Assembly (NCBI GenBank): GCA_019114305.1
Contig: DXFU01000028.1
Coordinates: 1 to 42,842 of the forward strand
DNA length: 42,842 bases
Source of the DNA: Candidatus Hungatella pullicola
GTDB lineage: Bacteria > Bacillota > Clostridia > Lachnospirales > Lachnospiraceae
Direction of reading: 5' to 3'
Both the position numbers and the translations under genes were made by a program. Shown here piece after piece: positions 1 to 7,664 of the stretch (its first letter is position 1; each line of letters starts with the position of its first letter). Under the pieces are notes generated by a model. That model saw nothing but the letters and a program-made list of their open reading frames with translations, had not been told where the DNA came from and did no database searches.

Positions 1-24
1 GTTAGTGTATAATTATCATTGGCA
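1..24 (+). repeat. Left terminal inverted repeat of the ISLre2 element
   Basis: Bases 1-24 match the reverse complement of 1661-1684 at 16 of 24 positions by eye, including a shared GTGT block and an identical TTGGCA at the inner end. The repeat may extend beyond the window edge. Confidence 0.6.
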
Positions 25-137
25 AAAATAGGAATGGTTTCTAAATAAAAAGGGAAGCAGAGAAAATCCCTACTTCCCAATCATACCGTTTTTCTTTATG
101 ATGTTAGTTGCGAAACAAAACGCATAAAGGAGACGGT

Positions 138-1574
138 ATGATGGAATCTATTGTAGAAGAAAAACTGGTATCTTTCAAGACTTTGGAGAAAAAAGTTTTT
201 GCCTATGTCTGTGAACTGGGCAGGATGATCACCAAGGTCCTTCTGGAAAGCTATGACGACGAACTGGCGGGGGAGAGGGACAGGAAAACATACAGGGATA
301 AAGGGAAGCGGGAGACTACGATCAAGACCGTATATGGGGAGGTCACATATGCCAGGAGAGTCTACCGAACCGTACAGGAAGACGGGACGGCCGCCTATAT
401 CTATCTGTTGGATGAGGCGATGTCGATGGAAAAAATCGGGCTGATTTCCACCAATCTGGCGGAAAAGATCGCCCTGACCGTGACGGAGGCCCCTTACCGT
501 GTCAGCGCGGATGTGATCAGCGATACCTGCGGTCAGACCATCAGTCACGGAGGTGTGTGGAACCTGATCCAGCAGCTGGGGGAACGGATCAACGAGGAAG
601 AGGAATAGGCCGTACGACAGATGGAGGCAGGCCAGACAGAAGGGGAAAAGAGGATAGGGGTTCTTTTTGAAGAAATGGATGGGGTATGGCTGCAGATGCA
701 GGATCCACACCATAAAAAGGCTCCCAAACAGGAGATGAAGGTTTTCACGATGTATGAGGGATGGGAAGCGGCCAGCCCGAAACGGAGCCGCCTGGTGAAT
801 AAGATGATGCTGGCGGGGATGGAGAAAAGTGATCGGTTCCATCAAAAGAGAGAAGCCCTGATAGAAAAGATCTATGATGCAGATGAGATTGGTCAGCGTA
901 TCCTGAACGGGGACGGGGGAAGCTGGATCAAAGAGCCTTATGATCCAGAGACTATCTTCCAACTGGACCGGTTCCATATCTATCGGGAGATCAAACAGAA
1001 GATCCGGGATGTAGAAGCCCAGAATCAGATCAAAGAACTGCTGGAGGAAAAGAAAGTAGATGAGATGCTGGAGTATATCCTGATCTATGCGGACAGTATA
1101 GAGAACGATGATGAAAAAGATAAGGGAAGTGAAAAGGCAAGAGAACTGTACCGGTATCTCTGGAATAACCGGGAAGGGCTTCTGCCTTATCAGGAGAGGG
1201 GGATCGAACTTCCGAAGGCCAGGGAAGGGGTCATCTATAAAAACATGGGTGTGCAGGAGAACCAGAACTGTACCGCAATCACTTTAAGGATGAAGCACAG
1301 GAGAATGCGATGGTCGGAAAGAGGAGCGAATAACATGGCGAAAGCCCTGTACCGGAAAGAGAACCGGGAACTGATCGATACGATCGAACGGTATACGGAC
1401 GGATTGGTATTTGCCATGCAGATGGAAGAGATCGTCAAAACACTGAGTGCGGCGAAAGGCCCAAAGAAAGACGGAAAAGGAAATGCGTATGTAGAAGCCA
1501 TCACCCACCATATGCCGCTGCTGGATGCAATGCGGACAGCATCGAGGAAAGCCTTTGCAAGAGCATTCTGCTAA
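138..1574 (+). pseudogene. ISLre2-family (UPF0236) transposase, interrupted by in-frame TAG
   Basis: One reading frame of 479 codons runs from ATG 138 (or 141) to TAA 1572-1574 and is broken only by TAG at 606-608, codon 157. Both sides of the stop remain in the same frame, so this is a nonsense change and not a frameshift; CAG to TAG is the simplest origin. AAAGGAGA at 126-133 is the ribosome binding site and suits ATG 141 best. A TTG at 108 extends the frame but has no such site. The N-terminal part would be about 156 residues. The C-terminal part could restart at ATG 621 (317 residues) and holds the conserved MDGVWL, NGDGGSWI and SERGANNMAKAL blocks. A long open frame on the opposite strand (96-977) is a shadow. 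Confidence 0.85.
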
Positions 1575-1660
1575 AAAAGAGTAAAAAGTAATTGCAAGAG
1601 ATCCAGAAAGAATTATCTGAGAATACAATTAATAAACTGACATCAATAAATAAGGAAAAG

Positions 1661-1684
1661 TGCCAACGAATACTTGACACATAC
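1661..1684 (-). repeat. Right terminal inverted repeat of the ISLre2 element
   Basis: This is the imperfect inverted partner of bases 1-24. It contains TTGACA at 1674-1679, a perfect -35 hexamer pointing outward. The only sequence 17 bases downstream is TAGGTT, a poor -10, so outward transcription from it would be weak. Confidence 0.6.
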
Positions 1685-1700
1685 CCTGAGTGGGCATAGG

Positions 1701-1729
1701 TTGATTTCTGTTTTCCTCTACACTATAAT
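1701..1729 (+). promoter_or_regulatory. Sigma-A promoter for the VOC-GNAT-SWIM-MoxR operon
   Basis: TTGATT at 1701-1706, a 17-base spacer and a perfect TATAAT at 1724-1729. The predicted transcript start is near 1736, which excludes the upstream ATG at 1728 as a start for the next gene. The -35 begins only 17 bases beyond the IS repeat, so the insertion removed or replaced whatever lay upstream. Confidence 0.75.
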
Positions 1730-1781
1730 GAAAAAAGAAGGGGGAAGGCGGGAGAAAGACGCAGATATGGAGGCAGGGAAA

Positions 1782-2252
1782 ATGAAGCTTAAAAATGTTT
1801 TGATTGTAGTAGAAAACCTTGAATGCTCAAAAAAATTTTACCATGATCTTTTTGGACTGGAGGCAGCGGCTGTTTCTGAAGGCAATATGATTCTGACAGA
1901 AGGGCTGGTGCTTCAGGAGAAAAAAGGGTGGGACAGCCTGATTGGAAGAACGTCTGTGTGCGGCGGAGGAGCCGGAGAATTGTATTTTGAAGAAAATTAT
2001 ATGGATGGATTTCTTGAAAAGCTGAAATTATATCCAGAGCCTGTGTCCTGTGTCAATCCGGTGGCAGAGCGGGACTGGGGACAGAGAGTGGTACGGATTG
2101 CAGACCCTGACGGCCACGTAATTGAAGTGGCTGAATCGGAAAATTCTGTTGTGAGGAGACTGAGGAGAGAGGGAATGGAGTTGGAAGCTATTAAGGAAAA
2201 AACAGGTCTTCCCATAGAACAAGTGAGAGGAATCTGCGGAGAGCAGGAATAG
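1782..2252 (+). CDS. VOC-superfamily (glyoxalase/bleomycin-resistance-like) protein
   Basis: A 156-residue protein. The start opens with the classic VOC pattern (MKLKNVLIVVENLECS, then a KKFYHDLFGLE helix), and the domain closes with RIADPDGHVIEV around residues 105-116. The family includes glyoxalase I, ring-cleavage dioxygenases and drug-binding resistance proteins, so no substrate can be assigned. ATG 1782 is preferred because GGAGG lies 8 bases upstream and the VOC domain starts exactly there; in-frame TTG 1674 is inside the IS repeat and ATG 1728 precedes the predicted transcript start. After the domain comes a basic tail of about 35 residues that looks like a small helix-turn-helix (MELEAIKEKTGLPIEQV). 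First gene of the operon; the next gene begins 18 bases later. Confidence 0.8.
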   Translation: MKLKNVLIVVENLECSKKFYHDLFGLEAAAVSEGNMILTEGLVLQEKKGWDSLIGRTSVCGGGAGELYFEENYMDGFLEKLKLYPEPVSCVNPVAERDWGQRVVRIADPDGHVIEVAESENSVVRRLRREGMELEAIKEKTGLPIEQVRGICGEQE

Positions 2253-2270
2253 AGAAGAAAAAGAAGGGGG

Positions 2271-3167
2271 ATGCCCCTTGACAGAAGGCAGCAGGGGCAG
2301 GAATTTATGAGACAGTGCAGAATTACTGTAATACGCATGGCGTGTTATGAGGATTTAATGGAACAATACGAAAACCCTATGGAACATCCCTGTAATATGA
2401 AGGAAGGACAGATTTTTATTGCCAATGGCTGGGAGAAACCGGAAGGGATGTGTGACAGCGCCTGGGAGACTATGTCTCCGTTTGTGATGACCCTTGCTTA
2501 TGGGGGTTCTGATATTTACAGCGGTTGGATGAAAAACAAAAAATCTGCCATGATTTCCTGCAATGATGGCTTCCGGCCGGTCAGCTTTTTAATAGAAGCT
2601 TTGGATGATCCGGAAGAACAGAGACAGAGGAATAAGGTAAAATACCGGACCGTTGCCAGGGAGGAACTGACGGTGGAATTATTTGCCTCATTTAGCCGTC
2701 GTCAGGAGGTGAGCCGGTGCTGGAGAAAAGAGAAAGGACAGTGGGCAATTCGGGAGACTCCTTTTGTGGATGACTGGTCAAGGAAAGAATATGAGGACTT
2801 GGTCAGGCGATTAATCCATACTGCGGACACCGGCGGACTGGTATATGGAGCTTTTGTTGGCGGTAAGCTGAAAGGCTTTGCAGCCGTAGAATCAGAATTT
2901 TTTGGAAGAGAAAATCAGTATCTGGATTTGACTTTGCTCCATGTTTCTCAGGATATGCGCAGACAGGGAATGGGAAAGGTTCTGTTTGCAGCGGCCAAAC
3001 TGTGGGCAAAGGGAAAAGGAGCCAGAAAGCTGTATATTTCTGCTCATTCGGCAGTAGAAACTCAGGAATTTTATAAGGCTGTGGGGTGTGTGGAGGCAGA
3101 GGAATACCATATATTCCACGCAGAACAGGAACCTTGCGACTGTCAGTTGGAATGTGCTGTGGAGTAA
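2271..3167 (+). CDS. TIGR04076-like domain fused to GNAT acetyltransferase
   Basis: A 298-residue two-domain protein. Residues about 14-110 resemble the small TIGR04076 family of unknown function (CRITVIRM start, PCNMKEGQIF, a glycine- and tryptophan-containing middle, then CNDGFRPVSF). Residues about 118-295 are a GNAT domain with the acetyl-CoA loop DMRRQGMGK at 228-236, a preceding YLDLTLLHV strand and a C-terminal ETQEFYKAVG motif. GNAT enzymes transfer acetyl groups to amines; the acceptor here is unknown. ATG 2271 has a purine-rich AAGGGGG directly upstream; ATG 2307 is an alternative that fits the usual TIGR04076 N-terminus. The frame is continuous, with no sign of an assembly join. 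It lies between the VOC gene (18-base gap) and the SWIM gene (45-base gap). Confidence 0.78.
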   Translation: MPLDRRQQGQEFMRQCRITVIRMACYEDLMEQYENPMEHPCNMKEGQIFIANGWEKPEGMCDSAWETMSPFVMTLAYGGSDIYSGWMKNKKSAMISCNDGFRPVSFLIEALDDPEEQRQRNKVKYRTVAREELTVELFASFSRRQEVSRCWRKEKGQWAIRETPFVDDWSRKEYEDLVRRLIHTADTGGLVYGAFVGGKLKGFAAVESEFFGRENQYLDLTLLHVSQDMRRQGMGKVLFAAAKLWAKGKGARKLYISAHSAVETQEFYKAVGCVEAEEYHIFHAEQEPCDCQLECAVE

Positions 3168-3212
3168 AAATAGGAACCTTGAGAGGGGAAAGAGAGAGGG
3201 GCAGGTGCGCGT

Positions 3213-4679
3213 ATGAGAAAAATCAGCCAACAGGAAATTATGGCTATGGCACCGGCAGTCAGCACCGTTTCCAATGCCAGAAAGATTTCGGCGGGAGGCG
3301 GTTTTGTCCGGCGGATGCGGTCAGAGGATGATACTTTTTATATGGGGGAGTGTAAAGGAAGCGGAAAGTCAAACTATATGGTGTCTGCGGATTTTATTGA
3401 AGGGAACCAGCCTATAATCCGCTGCAGCTGTCCCAGCCGCCAGTTTCCCTGTAAGCATGGGCTGGCTCTGCTTTTTGAGATAGAAGCGGGGAAAGAATTT
3501 GATAAGGGAGAAATTCCCCGGGAGATTCTGGATAAAAGGGCCAGAAAAGAAGCCAGGGAAGCAAAAAAGAAGGAAAAAAAACAGGCGGCTGGAACTGACG
3601 GGGAGATAAAAAAGCAGGGAAAATCTCTGGTTTCCGCCGCAAAAAAGAAAAAAATTCAGAGACAGCTGGAGGGCCTTTCCATGGTAAGCCGTATTACTGC
3701 AGAGCTGACGGAAAATGGCTTGGCGTCCATGGGAAGTCTGTCCTTAAAAACCTATCGTGATCTGACAAAGCAGCTGGGAGATTATTATCTTCCGGGGCCG
3801 CTGATTCAGTTGAACCGGCTGATTCTGGAGATGGAAGCTTATCAGAAAGACGGAGAGCAAAGCCATTATCTTCAGGCGGTGGGTATTCTGGTGCGTCTCA
3901 GAGCACTGGAGAAGAAATCCTCAGTATATTTGCAGGGACTTTTGGAATCGGGCAGGGGAGAAGGGGAAGATACTATCCTTTATGAGGAGCTGGGAGGGAT
4001 CTGGAAGCTGGATCAGCTGAATCAGCTGGGGCTGAAAAAGGAGAACGCAGCGCTTCTTCAGCTGGCTTTCCAGGTAAGCTACGATCCTGCCAGAAAAGAG
4101 TACATAGATACCGGATACTGGGCAGATCTGGATACGGGTGAGATTTCCCTTGCCTTAAATTACCGTCCCATTAAAGCGCTGAAATATGTAAAGCAGGAGG
4201 ATTCCTGCTTCAGCCTTCTTCGGATTCCAGTGCTGACCTATTATCCGGGAGGGATAAACCGCAGAATTCGATGGGAGAAGGCGGTGTTGGAAGAGCCGGA
4301 TAGAAACTGTTTTTGTCAGCTGAAGGAGAAAGGATGGAAAGACTTTACCAAGCTGGCGAAAGAAGTGAAAAATCAACTGAAAAATACGCTGTCACCAGAT
4401 TTTTGTGCTGTGCTGGCCAATTTTTCCCGTATGGGCTTTATTGAGGGAGACCGGGGGAGGATTCTTGTTATGGAAGACAATCAGGGAAACAGGATGGAAT
4501 TAAAGGACAGAGAGGGCCAGGAGCCTTCCTGTCAGGCGCTTTCTATGATTCCTGCCCGGTACAGTCTGGAAAATCAGGCCATGTTCGGATTGGTATATTA
4601 CCACAGACAGTCCCGGAGACTTTGCATGCAGCCGCTCAGTGTTGTGACAGACCAGGAGATTCTCCGTCTTCTGTATTAG
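3213..4679 (+). CDS. SWIM zinc-finger family protein
   Basis: A 488-residue protein with a SWIM finger near its N-terminus: C71, C73, C80 and H82 in the order CxC-x6-CxH. SWIM fingers bind zinc and are used for nucleic-acid or protein contacts. A very basic, Lys/Ala-rich linker follows (about residues 105-155), then a mostly helical body and a mixed C-terminal part with no recognised catalytic motif. A GAGGGGCAGG stretch precedes ATG 3213. It is the first gene of a five-gene block with the HEAT-like, MoxR, DUF5682 and vWA genes; SWIM proteins are known in such company in actinobacteria. A substrate-recognition or nucleic-acid-binding role in the MoxR/vWA machine is inference. Confidence 0.82.
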   Translation: MRKISQQEIMAMAPAVSTVSNARKISAGGGFVRRMRSEDDTFYMGECKGSGKSNYMVSADFIEGNQPIIRCSCPSRQFPCKHGLALLFEIEAGKEFDKGEIPREILDKRARKEAREAKKKEKKQAAGTDGEIKKQGKSLVSAAKKKKIQRQLEGLSMVSRITAELTENGLASMGSLSLKTYRDLTKQLGDYYLPGPLIQLNRLILEMEAYQKDGEQSHYLQAVGILVRLRALEKKSSVYLQGLLESGRGEGEDTILYEELGGIWKLDQLNQLGLKKENAALLQLAFQVSYDPARKEYIDTGYWADLDTGEISLALNYRPIKALKYVKQEDSCFSLLRIPVLTYYPGGINRRIRWEKAVLEEPDRNCFCQLKEKGWKDFTKLAKEVKNQLKNTLSPDFCAVLANFSRMGFIEGDRGRILVMEDNQGNRMELKDREGQEPSCQALSMIPARYSLENQAMFGLVYYHRQSRRLCMQPLSVVTDQEILRLLY

Positions 4680-4693
4680 AAAGGAGCCGCCTT

Positions 4694-6559
4694 ATGAATG
4701 GAATTTATGAATTGAGAGACCGGATGGAGGATGGGGCAATAGCGGGAACCAGTCTTCTGTCAGAGAATTTTCGTCTGAAAAACGCGGCAAAGCAGCTTCA
4801 GCCGCTGGCACAGGCATCGCCGGTGGTGAAGAAATTACTGACGCTTACAGAAGATGCCCTGAATGGTTCTGGAGAGACGCGTCCCAAGGCTTTGTTGGAT
4901 GCTTTGGCTTTGGGAGAGGCATTGGCAGTTACCCAGGCAGCAATTCAGGTAGAGGGGGAGTTAAAACCTCTTGAACGGCTGGATTCAGGAGAAGGATTTC
5001 AGATTCCCTACAGCAGTCTGGCTCCGCTTTTGGAGGCATTTAAAGGCAGCGGAAGCGGAAGATTTGGTGTGATACAGGAAACGATGGTCAATAACCCTCA
5101 GCTGTTAAGACATTTTAGGCTGAGGAGCTGTCTGGTTCAGGCATTAGGGGACAGCTACAGCGAATTGGCCAATCTTGTGAAACGGTGGCTGGCGGCTGAG
5201 AGGGATCCTGCCATAATTCCCCTCCTGAAGAAGAATTTTAATCCTCAGGGGAAAAAGGATATGGCCCGACGAATCCAGGTAGCAGATGAAATCTGCGGCG
5301 GCGAGGAGAATGACTGGTACCGCCAGGCAGCTGCGGAGGGAAGCAGGGAAGTGAAAGAAGCTGCCGTTACAGCCCTGCGTCACAAACAGGAAAATGGTTC
5401 CTTTCTTATGGAGCTTTTGAAAACGGAAAAGGGATCAGTTAATCAGGCTGTACTGTGGACCCTGTCTTTTATGGAGGGACCGGAGACAGAAGGATACTGG
5501 AAATATATTGAGAAAAAGAGACCGGAGGAGGCATCGGAATATCTGGCGGAATCTGTGGGCAGTAAGGCTTCTCAGGCTATGGAGAAGATAATTGAACGGG
5601 AGCTGGAAGAACTTTCCCTGGCAGGTGAAAAGCGAAAGGAAAGAAGGGACCGTCTGAAGGGGTTGTGGCTGGATGCCAGGGGCAAATATACCAGCCGGCT
5701 TTTGGAGCTTTACCGGTTCTGCGCAAAAGAGGAACCGTCCCTGATTCCTGAAAACTTTCTGTTAGATTCCATCTGCAGAAACCCTTGCCCGGAGCTGAGA
5801 AAGCTGGCAGAGGAAATGTATGAGGAGGATCCGGAGTCCAATATAGCTCCTGTATTTTTTTTGAGTCTGCTCCATGACAGCGCCCAAAGGGTATACAGCC
5901 GTTTCAGTCCATACCTGAAACCTGACAGAATGTTAGCCCGGTTAACAAAGAAAGGGAAAAACGCCGTAGGACTGTTTGAAGTACTGTCCCGGTTTTCCTG
6001 GGATCCAGGGACAAAAAAATACAGAATGTTATGGGGATATGGGTATAGGGAAGAGTGGAAGCCTCCGGTTCAGATTTCCTATGTTATGAAAGAAAATCTT
6101 GCCAGGGAATGGTATCCTCTGCTTTTTAATTACAGCAAAAGGTATTCCTGGAAAAAGGGAAACAGAGGTTATTTTGGAGATTTTCTTCCTTATGATCAGA
6201 TGCTGATTCAGCTTTACTGCCCGGATGTTCCAGGGCTCAGCCAGGAGTATGGACAGTATTTTTATAAAAAAGCTTTGGAACAGGGAGTCACCGAGGCGGA
6301 TGTGAAGATGCTGAAGCAGTGGGGCTGGAAGGAATATAAAGGACTGCTGGCTACGTTAAAGAAGAAAGAAAAGAATATAAATGTCTGGGAGACCGCCTTT
6401 GTGCTGAGAGAACTTCCTTTGGAGCCAAAGGAGCTGGGGGAAGAGCTGGACCGTCTGATTCAAAGTTATGGGAAAGAGGCAGTTACAGGAATGGGAATGT
6501 TGGAAAAGTGGCGGGATGAGCTGCTTCAGGGAGTCCGGCCGGCTTCCCTGTCTTTATAA
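4694..6559 (+). CDS. HEAT-like helical protein, DUF5691-like
   Basis: A 621-residue soluble protein, predicted almost wholly alpha-helical. Repeated helix pairs typical of HEAT/Armadillo solenoids are seen around residues 170-320 (for example EGSREVKEAAVTALRH and a following SVNQAVLWTLSFM). No enzyme motif, signal peptide or membrane segment is visible. Position and length match the DUF5691 gene found beside SWIM, MoxR and vWA genes in other bacteria; that assignment comes from recall of gene order. ATG 4694 is chosen because AAAGGAG lies 8 bases upstream; the frame could run back to 4622, but that overlaps the SWIM gene and lacks a site. The gap from the SWIM stop is 14 bases. A scaffold or adaptor role is inferred from the fold. 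Confidence 0.7.
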   Translation: MNGIYELRDRMEDGAIAGTSLLSENFRLKNAAKQLQPLAQASPVVKKLLTLTEDALNGSGETRPKALLDALALGEALAVTQAAIQVEGELKPLERLDSGEGFQIPYSSLAPLLEAFKGSGSGRFGVIQETMVNNPQLLRHFRLRSCLVQALGDSYSELANLVKRWLAAERDPAIIPLLKKNFNPQGKKDMARRIQVADEICGGEENDWYRQAAAEGSREVKEAAVTALRHKQENGSFLMELLKTEKGSVNQAVLWTLSFMEGPETEGYWKYIEKKRPEEASEYLAESVGSKASQAMEKIIERELEELSLAGEKRKERRDRLKGLWLDARGKYTSRLLELYRFCAKEEPSLIPENFLLDSICRNPCPELRKLAEEMYEEDPESNIAPVFFLSLLHDSAQRVYSRFSPYLKPDRMLARLTKKGKNAVGLFEVLSRFSWDPGTKKYRMLWGYGYREEWKPPVQISYVMKENLAREWYPLLFNYSKRYSWKKGNRGYFGDFLPYDQMLIQLYCPDVPGLSQEYGQYFYKKALEQGVTEADVKMLKQWGWKEYKGLLATLKKKEKNINVWETAFVLRELPLEPKELGEELDRLIQSYGKEAVTGMGMLEKWRDELLQGVRPASLSL

Positions 6560-6577
6560 CAGGAAGGAGAAATTGGT

Positions 6578-7663
6578 ATGAAAGAGGAAAAGGTGCAGCG
6601 GCTTGCGGCGGAGCAGCTGTTTCAAGATGAAATAGAGGCGCTGATAGAGGCGGAAACTGGGCCGGTTCCCACTGGCTGGAAGATGTCCCCCAGATCGGTT
6701 CTTACCTATATCTGCGGAGGAAAAGCAGGAGATATGGAGATTTCGCCTAAATATATTGGAAATCGCCGTCTGGTGGAGATTGCGATTGCCACTTTGGTGA
6801 CAGACCGGGCCCTTCTTCTTATAGGAGAGCCGGGAACAGCCAAATCCTGGCTGTCAGAGCACTTAACCGCGGCTATTAACGGGGATTCCACGAAGGTAAT
6901 TCAGGGAACCGCAGGGACTACAGAGGAGCAGCTGCGCTATTCATGGAATTATGCCATGCTGATTGCCAATGGGCCCAGCCGGAAGGCCATGATTCCCAGC
7001 CCGGTGTATCGGGCCATGGAAAGCGGCACCATTGCCAGGGTGGAGGAAATATCAAGATGCGCTTGTGAAGTGCAGGATGCATTGATTTCCATTTTGTCAG
7101 AAAAAAGGATTTCTGTGCCTGAGCTGGGGCTGGAGGTACCGGCTCGAAAGGGATTTTCCATTATTGCCACAGCCAATACCAGAGACAGGGGAGTCAATGA
7201 TATGTCCTCCGCCCTGAAAAGGCGTTTCAACATTGTGGTGCTTCCAGCTCCGGAAAACCTTGCAGAGGAAATGGAGATTGTGAAAACAAGAATAGCTCAA
7301 TTGTCAGACAGTCTGGATCTAAACGCCGCTCTTCCTCAGGATTCGGTTGTGGAGCAGGTGTGCACCATTTTCAGGGAGCTGAGAAATGGGATGACGCTGG
7401 ATGGAAAACAGAAGCTGAAAGGAACCTCAGGTGTATTGTCCACAGCTGAGGCCATCTCCCTTTTGTCCAACAGTATGGCGCTGGCAGGCAGTTTCGGTGA
7501 TGGAGTGATTACAGACAGAGACCTGGCTGCGGCACTGCAGGGGGCTGTGGTGAAGGAACAGGGGAAAGATGAAAAGGTCTGGGAGGAGTACCTGGAAAAT
7601 ATTATGAAAAAGAGAGGTTCTCAGTGGCTGGGACTTTACAGGGAATGCAGGGAGCTGAATTAG
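6578..7663 (+). CDS. MoxR-family AAA+ ATPase
   Basis: A 361-residue AAA+ ATPase. Walker A is GEPGTAKS at residues 83-90. The Walker B region reads ARVEEIS with E156-E157 where most MoxR proteins have Asp-Glu. Sensor 1 lies in IIATANTRDRG and the arginine finger in SALKRRFNIV. MoxR ATPases form hexamers that remodel partner proteins or insert cofactors, almost always with a vWA partner (CbbQ/CbbO, NorQ/NorD, CoxD/CoxE and RavA/ViaA are characterised examples). The cognate vWA gene is two genes downstream. AAGGAG sits well before ATG 6578; the gap to the HEAT-like gene is 18 bases. The substrate is unknown. The Glu-for-Asp change should keep metal coordination but could slow hydrolysis. Confidence 0.9.
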   Translation: MKEEKVQRLAAEQLFQDEIEALIEAETGPVPTGWKMSPRSVLTYICGGKAGDMEISPKYIGNRRLVEIAIATLVTDRALLLIGEPGTAKSWLSEHLTAAINGDSTKVIQGTAGTTEEQLRYSWNYAMLIANGPSRKAMIPSPVYRAMESGTIARVEEISRCACEVQDALISILSEKRISVPELGLEVPARKGFSIIATANTRDRGVNDMSSALKRRFNIVVLPAPENLAEEMEIVKTRIAQLSDSLDLNAALPQDSVVEQVCTIFRELRNGMTLDGKQKLKGTSGVLSTAEAISLLSNSMALAGSFGDGVITDRDLAAALQGAVVKEQGKDEKVWEEYLENIMKKRGSQWLGLYRECRELN

Positions 7664-7664
7664 G

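Larger units (their letters stand above)
1..1684 (+). mobile_element. ISLre2-family insertion sequence, transposase inactivated
   Basis: The element is defined by an ISLre2-type (UPF0236) transposase reading frame flanked by imperfect inverted repeats at 1-24 and 1661-1684. The left repeat begins at the first base of the window, so the true left end and any target-site duplication may lie just outside. Transposase hallmarks are visible (MDGVWL, NGDGGSWI and an SERGANNMAKAL block near the C-terminus), but the frame carries an internal TAG. The element is therefore probably non-autonomous now, although it could be mobilised in trans by an intact copy. It lies immediately upstream of the promoter for the next operon. 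The family call is from recalled motifs; the boundaries are inferred from the repeats. Confidence 0.8.

Noticed and set aside
96-977. Long (293-codon) open frame on the minus strand
   Set aside because: It lies opposite the transposase gene, has no recognisable domain or ribosome binding site, and its composition is that expected of a reverse-strand shadow.
1674-1781. Longer N-terminus for the VOC protein
   Set aside because: TTG 1674 is inside the IS repeat, ATG 1728 precedes the predicted transcript start, and the VOC fold begins exactly at ATG 1782.
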